Source: JBAXQQ01 sp037131695 (GTDB lineage: Bacteria > Armatimonadota > Hebobacteria > CAIYQO01). Taken from it: a stretch of 64,000 bases of DNA. Location: contig CAZWZF010000016.1 of the NCBI GenBank assembly GCA_964638715.1, positions 1 through 64,000 on the forward strand, in the 5' to 3' direction. The translations under genes and the position numbers were made by a program. Below the pieces are notes generated by a model, which was not told where the DNA came from, did no database searches, and was given only the letters and a program-made list of their open reading frames with translations. Shown piece by piece: positions 18,659 to 27,980 of this stretch. Position 1 is the stretch's first letter, and every line of letters starts with the position of its first letter.

Positions 18659-20524
18659 TTAATTTGCTTTTGGTTTTCCGGTTGGCTTTGTTGTTCCAGG
18701 TTTAACCGTCTTATTAACTGGTTTATCCTTATCCATTTCTTTGCCAATTTCTGTTACAGCATTGATAATATAATCAACTTGATCCAGCGGATAAATTACT
18801 ACTGTGTGGTCGTCGCCGCCAGTTATTTCGTCGTAGCCAACGATATTCTTTTTCGGTACTGCTACCTTAGTTAATACCTTCAGGATTTTATCTTTATCGG
18901 TACCGGGAACAAATGTCTTTATGGCAGCCTTTACTGCACCAGGCATTGAGATGTAGGCTAAATTGCGAACTCCGGTTGCCGGCAGTTGCGCCATCATGCC
19001 TACATAACTTCCTGATGTTGTGAAGGTGGTTTTTGCGTCGATTCCCTTCAACATTGCTTCTAAAGTCGGCAGCGAGTTTTTGCCGACGGTAACAATCATC
19101 TTGTTATTGACGTATGCAACGCGCATTTCAATATTTGCCATATCCGGTGCGGGTTTGCCGGTCATTTCAGTTTCCTGGCTGGAACCTTTAACAACTAATC
19201 TGAACAGGTCGCTGGTTATGCCGTTAACCTTGGCAGCGTCTTTGCGATTGTATAACTTAACGTCATTTGCAACTACACCATTCATAATGCCGCCGATGAA
19301 CGCGGGGAATGCATTTACAATAGCAGTCATCGCATCGCGTGCGCCGGTTTCGCTTTTAACGTCATATACCATAACCATTGATGAAGTTGAAGTTGCGGTA
19401 TCACCTGGCAATGTGAAACCACATGCCCCACCCTTGGCAGTCTGGTCTTGCAGGCTTTTCACTGCTTTAATTAAACCAGTAGATTTTGCCGGAGTTCCAG
19501 AAGCGGCAATTGTTTTCAACAATACATTAACGATTTCATTGCTTGATGGATAGCCTTCACCCATGCCAATCTCTGTTGATGCCATCGCCATATCTGCCGG
19601 CATCATTGCCAATGCTTCATTCGCGGCATCCGGTGATGTTGGCGCTTTCAGGGTAGCGTCTAATTTGCCGCCGACAATTGGGGTGATGAATGTCTCCATC
19701 ATAATATTATCATTCACAACGCCAATTCCAGAATCTGATGATTTAATTTCTTTCATCATTTGTTTTTCAAAATCAAGAAACGGGGTGATAAATGGCATTA
19801 CCATCATCGGCATATTTTCCTGAATTGCATCCATGTATTCATCGCCGGGGTTATTAGAATGTGACGCGATAGAACATTTTGATTTGAATGTTACATCAAA
19901 ATCAATCTTGGTTGCTTTCAGTTTGTCTTTATCAAATGTTACAACGGCGTATTTATCAATCATGGTAAAATTAACAGGTGAATCGGTCAATTCTTTTTTC
20001 TTGAACTCATTGAATAGCGTTTCAAATTTAGCCATGTCTGAAATTGGGATGATAATTTTTAATCCATAGACTTTTAGCATTTTTGCGAGTTGTTCTTTTT
20101 CATTCTTCTTGACAGGTTTCGCCCCGTCTTCAGTCATCGCGCTAAGTTCGCTCATCTGTTCTGCCATATATTCACGATATGCATCAACATCCATATACAT
20201 GGCAATATAGATATCGCCGCGAATATCGATACACGCGTTAATAGCAGCATCATTAAGGTGTCTGCGGATTTCTCCGGCTACATCAGAAGGCAATTTGGTG
20301 TCTTTGTCATTCTTCTTTTTGATATCAGCAGGCATCGTGTCTATTACACGATCAATCTTCTTTAATAGTGGAGAATATTCATCAATAATCTGCATCGGAT
20401 TACTGATCTTAATAATCCCGGTTGCTTTCGACAACGTTATTGTATCTTGAGCAACTGAGGTGAGGATAGCCGATATTAAAAGGCATCCTGCTACGAACAA
20501 ACGTAAATGACTTGTTTTGAACAT
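18659..20524 (-). CDS. Secreted protein of unknown function
   Basis: 621 residues with a clear signal peptide (LFVAGCLLISAILTSVAQ), so it is exported. I do not recognise a family. It is rich in Met, Lys and Asp. It has segments such as AIDNIRR-free helical stretches with MPADIKKKNDKDTKLP near 65-80, a repeated theme of MMP/MPAD turns, and a lysine/proline/threonine-rich C-terminal tail (KPVNKTVKPGTTKPTG). AGAAGGGGA precedes the ATG, and a strong terminator follows the stop, so it is probably monocistronic and well expressed. Confidence 0.7.
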   Translation of the reverse strand: MFKTSHLRLFVAGCLLISAILTSVAQDTITLSKATGIIKISNPMQIIDEYSPLLKKIDRVIDTMPADIKKKNDKDTKLPSDVAGEIRRHLNDAAINACIDIRGDIYIAMYMDVDAYREYMAEQMSELSAMTEDGAKPVKKNEKEQLAKMLKVYGLKIIIPISDMAKFETLFNEFKKKELTDSPVNFTMIDKYAVVTFDKDKLKATKIDFDVTFKSKCSIASHSNNPGDEYMDAIQENMPMMVMPFITPFLDFEKQMMKEIKSSDSGIGVVNDNIMMETFITPIVGGKLDATLKAPTSPDAANEALAMMPADMAMASTEIGMGEGYPSSNEIVNVLLKTIAASGTPAKSTGLIKAVKSLQDQTAKGGACGFTLPGDTATSTSSMVMVYDVKSETGARDAMTAIVNAFPAFIGGIMNGVVANDVKLYNRKDAAKVNGITSDLFRLVVKGSSQETEMTGKPAPDMANIEMRVAYVNNKMIVTVGKNSLPTLEAMLKGIDAKTTFTTSGSYVGMMAQLPATGVRNLAYISMPGAVKAAIKTFVPGTDKDKILKVLTKVAVPKKNIVGYDEITGGDDHTVVIYPLDQVDYIINAVTEIGKEMDKDKPVNKTVKPGTTKPTGKPKAN

Positions 20525-20615
20525 AAAAGTCCCCTTCTGGTTTAATGTTATATAATCATAATCAATTTTTCAGAAAAAATAAAGATTTTCTGCTGATTTT
20601 TTCAGAAAAATACAA

Positions 20616-22091
20616 TTAATCTTTCACATCTTTCAACCGAACTAAATTCCTGCCTTCATGTTTAGCACAATAAAGCATTTCATCGGCTGCAACAATTAAG
20701 TCGCGGGGTGAACATTCTGATTTGGGGAACATGGTTGCTACACCTACGCTGACAGTTAATTTGCCAAGCGGTGAATTTGGATGTTCGATATTTAATGCTT
20801 CAATAGATGCCCTTACACGTTCTCCTACTGTCTCTGCGCCATGTATGGTAGTACCCGGCAAAATAATAGCAAATTCCTCGCCACCGTACCGCGCCACCAT
20901 GTCAGTTGATCTTTCAATACATTCTACTGCTGTTTTCGCCACTAATTTTAAAATAGTATCGCCAGCATCATGCCCCAGCATATCATTATAATTCTTAAAT
21001 TTATCAACATCAATCATGATTAAAGACAAATTGCTGTTATATCGCATTGCACGGAACCATTCACGTGTTAAGAATTCGTCAAAATGACGACGGTTAGATA
21101 TCCCGGTTAAACCGTCATTAATTGCCTGACCTTCCAATACTTCGTTAATATGCAGTAATTCAGTCATTGTTCTTTTCAGCATTAATTGTGTATGAATACG
21201 CGCGGTAACTACCGGAAGTGTGAACGGTTTCATTACATAATCATTTGCGCCGCTCTTTAATGCCTCAACGATTGCTTCACTTTCATCTTTGACAGTTACC
21301 ATAATAACCGGTAATTGCGGCATGGTATATACGCTGCGAATACATTGCAAAATCTGCAAGCCATTCACCACCGGCATCATATAATCTAACAATACCAGAT
21401 CAAATTCTTCTTGCTCTAATTTTTCTAATGCTTTCAGTCCGCTTTCCACGCTTACTATTTCAAATCCCAATCGTTTTAAAGAACGTGATAAAAGTTCCCG
21501 GTTAGTAATGCTATCATCAACCACTAATATCTTGCCGAATTGTGTTTCAGGCACAACAAACTTTGATGGGGGAATATTTATCCAGAAATGCTCATATTCT
21601 TTAATCTGGTCTTCATTACACACATTCTGCGACAACTTTGATTCACAATATGTGCCATTAATTAATTCAACGGCAATTTCCTGCATTACATTCACTGAAT
21701 CAATGATATTTTTAATATCTTCATAAAATGTGCTGTCAATATTTAACCATCGTGCCGATTGCATCGACTCGCAATATCCTAATATAGCACCCATCGGCAT
21801 TCGTAATGTATGACGAAAGATAATTCCTATCTCACGCAGTTCTATGGATGGCAGCGACTCTAATTTCATCGGATCGAGTATCTCATAAATCATCAATACC
21901 ATCTGTTTTCCAAGTATACTGATGCGCTGAGAATCGTGACAAAACCTTTCATCAGCTATATTTGGATCAAATGCTAATAAATCGCTGTAACCTATAATTG
22001 CATTGAGATAATTAGAATAATCCTGGCGAATTTGATTCAACCAATCCCGCATGGTTTTAATATCAAATCGTTCACATTCACCATTTGTCAT
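20616..22091 (-). CDS. Response regulator-GGDEF diguanylate cyclase with HisKA-like N terminus
   Basis: 491 residues. N-terminal region (about 1-160): two helical stretches resembling histidine-kinase dimerisation helices (YLNAIIGYSDLL and RHTLRMPMGAILGYCE), but no ATPase domain. Receiver domain (about 185-300): ILVVDDS, LVLLDYMMP with the phosphoacceptor Asp, VTVKDES and KPFTLP. GGDEF domain (about 330-485): GGEEF active site with an RxxD (RSTD) inhibitory site five residues before it. It should make cyclic di-GMP when phosphorylated, with product feedback. GGAG precedes the ATG. It lies 13 bp after an HPt gene, suggesting a phosphorelay operon. No membrane segments are present. Confidence 0.92.
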   Translation of the reverse strand: MTNGECERFDIKTMRDWLNQIRQDYSNYLNAIIGYSDLLAFDPNIADERFCHDSQRISILGKQMVLMIYEILDPMKLESLPSIELREIGIIFRHTLRMPMGAILGYCESMQSARWLNIDSTFYEDIKNIIDSVNVMQEIAVELINGTYCESKLSQNVCNEDQIKEYEHFWINIPPSKFVVPETQFGKILVVDDSITNRELLSRSLKRLGFEIVSVESGLKALEKLEQEEFDLVLLDYMMPVVNGLQILQCIRSVYTMPQLPVIMVTVKDESEAIVEALKSGANDYVMKPFTLPVVTARIHTQLMLKRTMTELLHINEVLEGQAINDGLTGISNRRHFDEFLTREWFRAMRYNSNLSLIMIDVDKFKNYNDMLGHDAGDTILKLVAKTAVECIERSTDMVARYGGEEFAIILPGTTIHGAETVGERVRASIEALNIEHPNSPLGKLTVSVGVATMFPKSECSPRDLIVAADEMLYCAKHEGRNLVRLKDVKD

Positions 22092-22104
22092 TAATTTTCT
22101 CCGT

Positions 22105-22446
22105 TCAAACTTTAGTCTTTATCATAGAAATAACAGTAGCGGCATCAATTAATAAATTATCTAAAATTTGATCAATTTCAAAATTTAACTTATCATCTGC
22201 CGCTTTGATAATTTTAGCAGCATGCCCGGCTAAAGATATCGCACCCACGTTTGCCGCAGCACCTTTCATGGTATGGGCCACAGAATGTATAGATGGGTAA
22301 TCATATTTATCGATAGCATCTTGTAATAGTTGAAGAAGTTCACGCAATTCTTCTGCAAATATTGCTAAAATCTCATCTGTAGTTTTTTTGTCACCGCCTA
22401 AACGCGATGTCAGTTCTGCTCGATTAAAAATTATATCATCTTGCAT
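22105..22446 (-). CDS. HPt (histidine phosphotransfer) domain protein
   Basis: 113 residues, a single four-helix HPt domain. The phospho-accepting histidine is in the motif HSVAHTMKGAAANVGA near residue 57. It would shuttle phosphate between a distant hybrid kinase and a receiver, most simply the receiver of the cyclase encoded 13 bp downstream. No kinase is in the window. GGTGAG precedes the ATG. Confidence 0.88.
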   Translation of the reverse strand: MQDDIIFNRAELTSRLGGDKKTTDEILAIFAEELRELLQLLQDAIDKYDYPSIHSVAHTMKGAAANVGAISLAGHAAKIIKAADDKLNFEIDQILDNLLIDAATVISMIKTKV

Positions 22447-22558
22447 TTTCTCACCGAATAATAATAAATTATATCAAGATATTATATCTTTTTAAGTGTC
22501 AAATTAACAGTTTTCCATACAATATTTACTTATTTTTAATTAATATTTAATCTTTTAA

Positions 22559-22605
22559 GGATGATTGCTTTTAGAAAGTAAACAATTTATTAAAAGCAAT
22601 CATCC
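22559..22605 (-). terminator. Perfect 15-bp stem terminator
   Basis: GGATGATTGCTTTTA at 22559-22573 and its exact complement at 22591-22605 flank a 17-base loop, just after the second GH42 stop (22615). On the minus strand a TTAAAAGATT tract follows. Confidence 0.7.
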
Positions 22606-22614
22606 AATCCATTA

Positions 22615-24585
22615 TTATTTTAGCTTAATAATCGCAACACCTTGTGAGTCTAATGTTAATTTTTCCGCAGTAATTTCACCACTCAACAACTCTATTTTCC
22701 CAGCAGGAACATCAACTTCGCGGGTATCAAATCCATGGTTCACCAGGAATAACAACTCTTTGCCGGCACCGGCGCGAATTGTAGCTTCCACACCTGTACC
22801 AGGTACAAACATCGGTGAAATTGCTGCATCTTTCATTACTTCACCGGTTATTTTTGCATAAAACCCATCCTCTTTCGCAATAGTTCCCACGTAAAAGGCA
22901 GTACCGCTGCCGAATTTATTAACAGTTGCTGCCGCATAATTTTTCATGTGCGGTTCATTATATGCAGCCAATACTGTCGCTCCCGCAGCTTTTACCCAAT
23001 CACAAAATGATATTGACGTAAACTCACCGGTCAACTCGCCAGCACATTTGTATCCCTCTTCCCAGGTGATTGATTCATATTCTTCAATCTTTATGCCCAG
23101 GCAATCTGATAACTTGCCTGGCAATGTGCGGTCATAACATAAACTGGTCGCATCTTTCACCCCGGTTCGAAAACCAGTGACCAGTACTCCGCCAACCTGC
23201 ACATATCTATTCATTTTATCTGCTATCTCATCCGGCAAGATATACTGCTGCGGTGCAAATACAGCTTTATATTTACTAAAATCCGCGGTCGGATGAATCA
23301 TATCTACTGAAACACCAGCATCAGTCAAAGCACGATACCAGCGCATCACTTCGTCAGCATAACGGTTTTTACTGAATGCAGGTTGAATACGCAACGCCCA
23401 GAGTGAATCATAATCCCATATTATCGCAACATCAGTCTTCACAGTGGTGCCTTGCAGTTCTGCAGTAATCTTGTGCAATTCTTTTGCTGTCTGCGCCGCT
23501 TCGCCGTATCTGCGCGCTGGTATCCCGTCGTGACCCAACAGCCCATGCCAGTATTGTTCGCGACCGGCAGTGCAGGTGCGCCAGCGGAACCACACCATGC
23601 CGTCTGCGCCATGAGCAACTTGCTGAAACGCAACACTTCTTATTTCACCCGGACGCGGATTGCGTCCCATTTCACCCCAACCGGGAGGTCCGGCGGTTTG
23701 TTCCATAATCCAGAAATTCTTGCATTTCACCCCGCGCATTATATCTGCCGCTGCTGACGCGGTATATCTATGTGCATCTGGTTTGCCGTGGACAGGATAA
23801 TTATCCCAACTTACAAAATCTAAATCGCGTGACAAATCGTAATAATCGACTTCTTCATACATCCCCATAAGGTTATGAGTCACAAACTGGTCTTTGCAGG
23901 TATTTCGCAATATCTTTATCTGGTCAGCCTGGAATCTCACATTATGCCAGCTTACGAAACGTTGCCAATCAAGACATAGTCCCGGATTATACGCGCCAAT
24001 GCTTTCCGGCAAGGTTATTTCTCCCCAGGTGCCATAAGTATGTCCCCAGAAATGTGTCCCCCAGGCGCGGTTGAGTTCATCAAGAGACTGGTATTTTACC
24101 CGCAGCCAATCCTGAAATTCTGCGCGGCAACTATTGCAAAAACACGGGTCGCCACCAAACTCATTATCAGTCTGCCAGCCAATTACATTAGGAGTATTTT
24201 TAAAATGCTCAGCCATTGCCAGGGTGATTTTTTCTGACAACATGCGGAATGCGCCGGATGTAAAACAATTCTGTTTACGGACACCCCATATTTTTTGCGA
24301 ACCATTGGGCAGTGTAGCCAGTGTTTCAGGATATTTCCGCGCTACCCATGCCGGCATAGATCCGGTTGGAGTGCCTAAAATTGCGCTGATTCCATATTTC
24401 TTTAGAATAGCAAGGGCATCATCCAACCATCCGAATTCATATTTGCCTTCTTCAGGTTCCATCATAACCCAGGCGAACTCTGCCAGACGCACGACATTAA
24501 ATCCCGCTTCCGACATCAGACGCGCATCAGTTTCCCAACGTTCCGGAGCCCAATGTTCCGGGTAATAATCAACACCTACATACAT
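22615..24585 (-). CDS. GH42 beta-galactosidase, second copy
   Basis: 656 residues, full GH42 architecture. The acid/base is E142 in TDNEFGGD and the nucleophile E295 in WIMEQTAGP. The zinc-site cysteines are C107, C148, C150 and C153. It is clearly diverged from the copy at 2700 (for example IMEQTAGP against ITETGSGA at the nucleophile), so it probably has a different aglycone preference. No signal peptide. The ATG lies inside the end of rsmA (10-bp overlap), with GGGAG eight bases upstream, so translation is coupled to rsmA, an odd partner for a glycosidase. It ends at a 15-bp terminator. Confidence 0.93.
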   Translation of the reverse strand: MYVGVDYYPEHWAPERWETDARLMSEAGFNVVRLAEFAWVMMEPEEGKYEFGWLDDALAILKKYGISAILGTPTGSMPAWVARKYPETLATLPNGSQKIWGVRKQNCFTSGAFRMLSEKITLAMAEHFKNTPNVIGWQTDNEFGGDPCFCNSCRAEFQDWLRVKYQSLDELNRAWGTHFWGHTYGTWGEITLPESIGAYNPGLCLDWQRFVSWHNVRFQADQIKILRNTCKDQFVTHNLMGMYEEVDYYDLSRDLDFVSWDNYPVHGKPDAHRYTASAAADIMRGVKCKNFWIMEQTAGPPGWGEMGRNPRPGEIRSVAFQQVAHGADGMVWFRWRTCTAGREQYWHGLLGHDGIPARRYGEAAQTAKELHKITAELQGTTVKTDVAIIWDYDSLWALRIQPAFSKNRYADEVMRWYRALTDAGVSVDMIHPTADFSKYKAVFAPQQYILPDEIADKMNRYVQVGGVLVTGFRTGVKDATSLCYDRTLPGKLSDCLGIKIEEYESITWEEGYKCAGELTGEFTSISFCDWVKAAGATVLAAYNEPHMKNYAAATVNKFGSGTAFYVGTIAKEDGFYAKITGEVMKDAAISPMFVPGTGVEATIRAGAGKELLFLVNHGFDTREVDVPAGKIELLSGEITAEKLTLDSQGVAIIKLK

Positions 24586-25433
24586 TTTTCAAACTCCCGT
24601 ACAAGTTTTGCCAGTTGTAAAAATTGTTCTATACTCACCGTTTCTGCCCGTTGTACCGGCATTATTCCGGCATCTGTCAGCAACTTTTCAACAACAGATT
24701 TTTCGCCATCAATCACCGCTGAAGCATTCAACGAGTTCAGAATAGTTTTACGTCGCTGCCCGAATGAAGCCCGCACTATTTTAAAAAACAGTTCCCGGAT
24801 ATCATCAGCAGCCAGCGGTTTTTCGTGCATTAAAAATTCGACAATTGCTGAATCCACCCGCGGCGGCGGCATAAAAGAGTCGCCGGGAACCTTCATGAGT
24901 TTATTCACATTCGCGAATGTCTGGGCGAATACTGATAATGAACTATAAACCTTGCTGCCTGGTGGTGAGGATAAACGGTCAACAACTTCAATCTGCAATA
25001 AGAAATACATCGCATGAAAGAAGCTGTGATTTTCCAATAAGATTTCAATAATTGGTGAAGTAATATAATATGGCAGATTGCCAACCACAACCCAGCGTTT
25101 ACCCGCCAGCAATTGCGGCAAATCAACTTTCAGAAAGTCATCATGAACGACAGTAACACTATCAAATTTTCCAACGGTTTCGCGCAATACTCCCATTGCC
25201 CGATAATCAATTTCCACTGCTAAAACTTCAAGGCCAGTTTCTGCCAGTTGCCGGGTAACCGTGCCTACTCCCGGTCCAATTTCAAGTATGGGCAGATTAT
25301 GAGCAGCGGCTTTTTCTACAATCAGGTCAACAGCTTCTTTATTCATCAAAAAATGCTGACCCAGTCCCTTTTTAGTATAAAAGCCATACTTTTTCAAAAT
25401 AGGCATTAAAACATCGGAATTAGTTAAGTCCAT
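24576..25433 (-). CDS. rsmA: 16S rRNA dimethyladenosine methyltransferase
   Basis: Dimethylates the two adjacent adenines in the 3' terminal helix of 16S rRNA. Seen: GLGQHFLMN, the SAM-binding loop LEIGPGVGTVTRQL, and the catalytic NLPYYITSPII (NLPY motif). The C terminus has the FGQRRKTILNSL segment. The length of about 285 residues is normal. The frame is open to a TTG at 25442; the ATG at 25433 is chosen, and AAGGCGA could serve either. It is 18 bp downstream of the esterase-like gene and overlaps the second GH42, so it sits mid-operon. Confidence 0.95.
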   Translation of the reverse strand: MDLTNSDVLMPILKKYGFYTKKGLGQHFLMNKEAVDLIVEKAAAHNLPILEIGPGVGTVTRQLAETGLEVLAVEIDYRAMGVLRETVGKFDSVTVVHDDFLKVDLPQLLAGKRWVVVGNLPYYITSPIIEILLENHSFFHAMYFLLQIEVVDRLSSPPGSKVYSSLSVFAQTFANVNKLMKVPGDSFMPPPRVDSAIVEFLMHEKPLAADDIRELFFKIVRASFGQRRKTILNSLNASAVIDGEKSVVEKLLTDAGIMPVQRAETVSIEQFLQLAKLVREFEKCM

Positions 25434-25451
25434 TAATGGCAAGTCGCCTTG

Positions 25452-27335
25452 TTAGTTATTTTCTTCAACCGGCAATGGCTCACCTAATACACCAAGAAGC
25501 CACTTTACTTTGATTTCCCAATGAGAAGCCGCACCGCCTTCGTGACCTGCGAAATACATTTTTATAATTCGAGGCCCGCTTAACCTGTTAAAGACACTGT
25601 AAATATTCGTTGGAGGTGCGAAAGAATCCTTTAAACCAGCACTAATCATTACCGGAACTTTTACAGCTGATGCAAAATTGCACGCATCGAAATACAGCAT
25701 GATATTCAACACTTTAGCGGACATCTCCGGGTTTTCCCTTATATATTTAACAGCTTCAGGATATGGCCAATTATTCTTTACGTTTCCTTTATCATCTTTC
25801 ATGCCATAGTCGACGACAGAATAGCTCATGACATCCGGGGCAACTGCTTTCACTCTACTATCCAGCGCTGCTAATATTATTGAAATTGCCCCACCGGTAC
25901 CGACACCGGTGGCGGCTAATCGTGTCCCATCAACTTCAGGTGATTTCGCAAGCACATCCAATGCCTGTAAATATCGTATCACCACTTTCCGCATTCCGAA
26001 ATCATCTGGAGATGTTGGACTGGTAAACACGCGGGTATTCAATGGTATCTGCTGATTATCCGGCAATTGCCCGGTTGGTTCCAGCATCATGGTCACTAAC
26101 CCGCAGGCGGCTACCGAAGTATTCGGTTTTGAAGCGCGGGTATATTCACCCTGCAGCATCAATAAACCTGGATATCTGCCCTTTTTACGCGGTATCGCCA
26201 GCCAGCCATAACAACTAATCTCGCCGCTTTCCATAACTATTCGGAACACCTGTACAGTTGGTGTGCTATTTTTATCATCAGGGATGCGTCGCAAAGATAC
26301 ATTCTCTGTCTTCGCCGCATCTGATATTTTTTGCCAATAATCATCAAAATCACTGGGACGTGTCACCGGCAACTGTATCTGGTCAGGTTTATAACCTATT
26401 ACAACCGTAGATGATTTCTCTGACTTTTCTAACGAGATTGAAGATTTAATAGTATAGAAATCCGGCATAGTCAAATCAAAATCAAAATCAAAATCTGATG
26501 TCGAATGTGGCGGTACTGTTACTGTCGTTGTCTTTTTATATATCTGTTTATTTTGCGAATTGGTAATAAAATTACTGAGCGGAATCTTCAATTCATCATT
26601 TGAATTATTTTTTATAGTCACTGCCACTTTAGTAGCATCATCATTTGCCGCTATCCAGTCCTTACTGCTAAATGTTACCGATAAGTCTGTTAATTTAATT
26701 AATGGTGCCGTTAATGGATTTAATACTCGCGGTACCAGGGTTAACGATACTTCCTGGTTTTGAGGAATATTTGAACGTTCATATACCTGCTGACCGGTGT
26801 CGAGTTTCCAAATAGTACTGCCGCCAAATATCTCTAACCGTTCGCCTGCAGGCATAATCAAGGCTACATCACCCCAGTTTAAACTCGCTGGAACTGCGGC
26901 AATAGATTCCTCTTTAAGATTCATTACATACTGTAAATTTTTCGACCCGACAAAGGTATAGCTTGAAGCATCAGCAGCATTTTGCCGAAGATAAATATTC
27001 ATAAAACCTTCATTGAAAATGTACTTGATTTTGTAATAATCTGATGATGCTGTGATGGTATTATCATCAGTTTTGATGTCGGTTAAAAATACTGGTGTTC
27101 TATCAAAAAATGATGCTAAACCCAGCTTTTCTGAAGTAGTATCGATGAACTCGACATCTTTAATCTTAAATGAGTGCAGGTTTCCATCTGCGCCAATCAA
27201 AACATTATAATATGGGGTTGCGACTTTATACCCTCCATCCTGCGCCGTTATTTTTACATCCGGTTCCGGGATGTCTGCCGCAAATGATGATATGGAAAAG
27301 ATTATAAATAATAAGAAAAACAAATATTTTCGCAT
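25452..27335 (-). CDS. Secreted alpha/beta-hydrolase, acetyl xylan esterase-like, nucleophile lost
   Basis: 627 residues from the ATG at 27335, with a signal peptide (YLFFLLFIIFSISSFAAD). The N-terminal half (about 25-330) is an all-beta region of unknown family. The C-terminal half (about 330-620) follows acetyl-xylan-esterase/cephalosporin-C deacetylase proteins: DFDDYWQKI, then GLLMLQGEY and AALDSRVKAVAPDV. The nucleophile elbow reads ATGVGTGGA: the serine of G-x-S-x-G-G is Gly at about residue 479. The Asp (SAGLKDSFAPP) and His (GHEGG) remain. It is either a non-catalytic binding protein or uses other chemistry. A GTG five codons earlier is an alternative start. Confidence 0.75.
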   Translation of the reverse strand: MRKYLFFLLFIIFSISSFAADIPEPDVKITAQDGGYKVATPYYNVLIGADGNLHSFKIKDVEFIDTTSEKLGLASFFDRTPVFLTDIKTDDNTITASSDYYKIKYIFNEGFMNIYLRQNAADASSYTFVGSKNLQYVMNLKEESIAAVPASLNWGDVALIMPAGERLEIFGGSTIWKLDTGQQVYERSNIPQNQEVSLTLVPRVLNPLTAPLIKLTDLSVTFSSKDWIAANDDATKVAVTIKNNSNDELKIPLSNFITNSQNKQIYKKTTTVTVPPHSTSDFDFDFDLTMPDFYTIKSSISLEKSEKSSTVVIGYKPDQIQLPVTRPSDFDDYWQKISDAAKTENVSLRRIPDDKNSTPTVQVFRIVMESGEISCYGWLAIPRKKGRYPGLLMLQGEYTRASKPNTSVAACGLVTMMLEPTGQLPDNQQIPLNTRVFTSPTSPDDFGMRKVVIRYLQALDVLAKSPEVDGTRLAATGVGTGGAISIILAALDSRVKAVAPDVMSYSVVDYGMKDDKGNVKNNWPYPEAVKYIRENPEMSAKVLNIMLYFDACNFASAVKVPVMISAGLKDSFAPPTNIYSVFNRLSGPRIIKMYFAGHEGGAASHWEIKVKWLLGVLGEPLPVEENN

Positions 27336-27350
27336 TATAATATATGACAC

Positions 27351-27383
27351 AAAACCCGCAAATTAGTTACAATTGCAGGTTTT
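27351..27383 (-). terminator. Hairpin terminator
   Basis: AAAACC-c-GCAA pairs with TTGC-a-GGTTTT around a short loop, placed between the stop at 27422 and the next minus-strand start at 27335, so it can terminate the 149-residue gene. Confidence 0.55.
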
Positions 27384-27421
27384 ATCATCAAATTATCTAT
27401 ATGCAAATACAACCTATTCGG

Positions 27422-27871
27422 CTATTTAACTTCCATTAATTCTATTTCGTTTGACCGAACTTTGATAATTTTCCAACCTTTCAAATGTTTTGCCAATGGA
27501 CTTTCCTGCCATAGCTCTTTATTTGAGGTTGAATATAAAGTTCCCTTTTCAGCAGCATCTTTCAATGCTTTTTTCACGCCGATATAACGTGGTGCTGATG
27601 ACGGGCGGTCTACTGTTTTAGGAGCATTGCTGTAATCTGCATAACGCGGATTAAAAGTACGGTCGAATAATATCTCTATTACGAAATTATCAAAATCACT
27701 ATCAGTACTTGCTACTAATAATCCGGTTTTAATATTACGGATTGCAAAAATTAAACCATCTACCGGTTCACGTTCTGGTGCTACTGCCTGGTCAATAACT
27801 TTATATGATTGATGCATATTCGCTGCGCGCATCGTTAAACGCACTTGATCGCCAATGGCTAAACTTTTCAT
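27422..27871 (-). CDS. Unknown small protein
   Basis: 149 residues from the ATG at 27871, chosen because GGGAG stands eight bases upstream; the frame opens ten codons earlier. No signal peptide or membrane segment. The first half looks like a small beta barrel (LAIGDQVRLTMRAANMHQSY, then DGLIFAIRNIKTGLLVAST). The second half is basic and helical (VKKALKDAAEKG). I do not recognise a family. It lies 79 bp or more from the pseudopilin gene on one side and has its own terminator on the other, so it is probably a single unit. Confidence 0.65.
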   Translation of the reverse strand: MKSLAIGDQVRLTMRAANMHQSYKVIDQAVAPEREPVDGLIFAIRNIKTGLLVASTDSDFDNFVIEILFDRTFNPRYADYSNAPKTVDRPSSAPRYIGVKKALKDAAEKGTLYSTSNKELWQESPLAKHLKGWKIIKVRSNEIELMEVK

Positions 27872-27980
27872 TTTATGTCTCCCGGTCAAAGTTGCGGACA
27901 TTCCATCTCATCCGGCTTATAATAATACCTTTTTAATATGCCTGTAGTCAATAGAAGGTTGGGCTATCTCATAAGCTATC

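Noticed and set aside
19020..19553. 177-residue plus-strand frame opposite the secreted protein
   Set aside because: Antisense of a gene with signal peptide, ribosome site and terminator.
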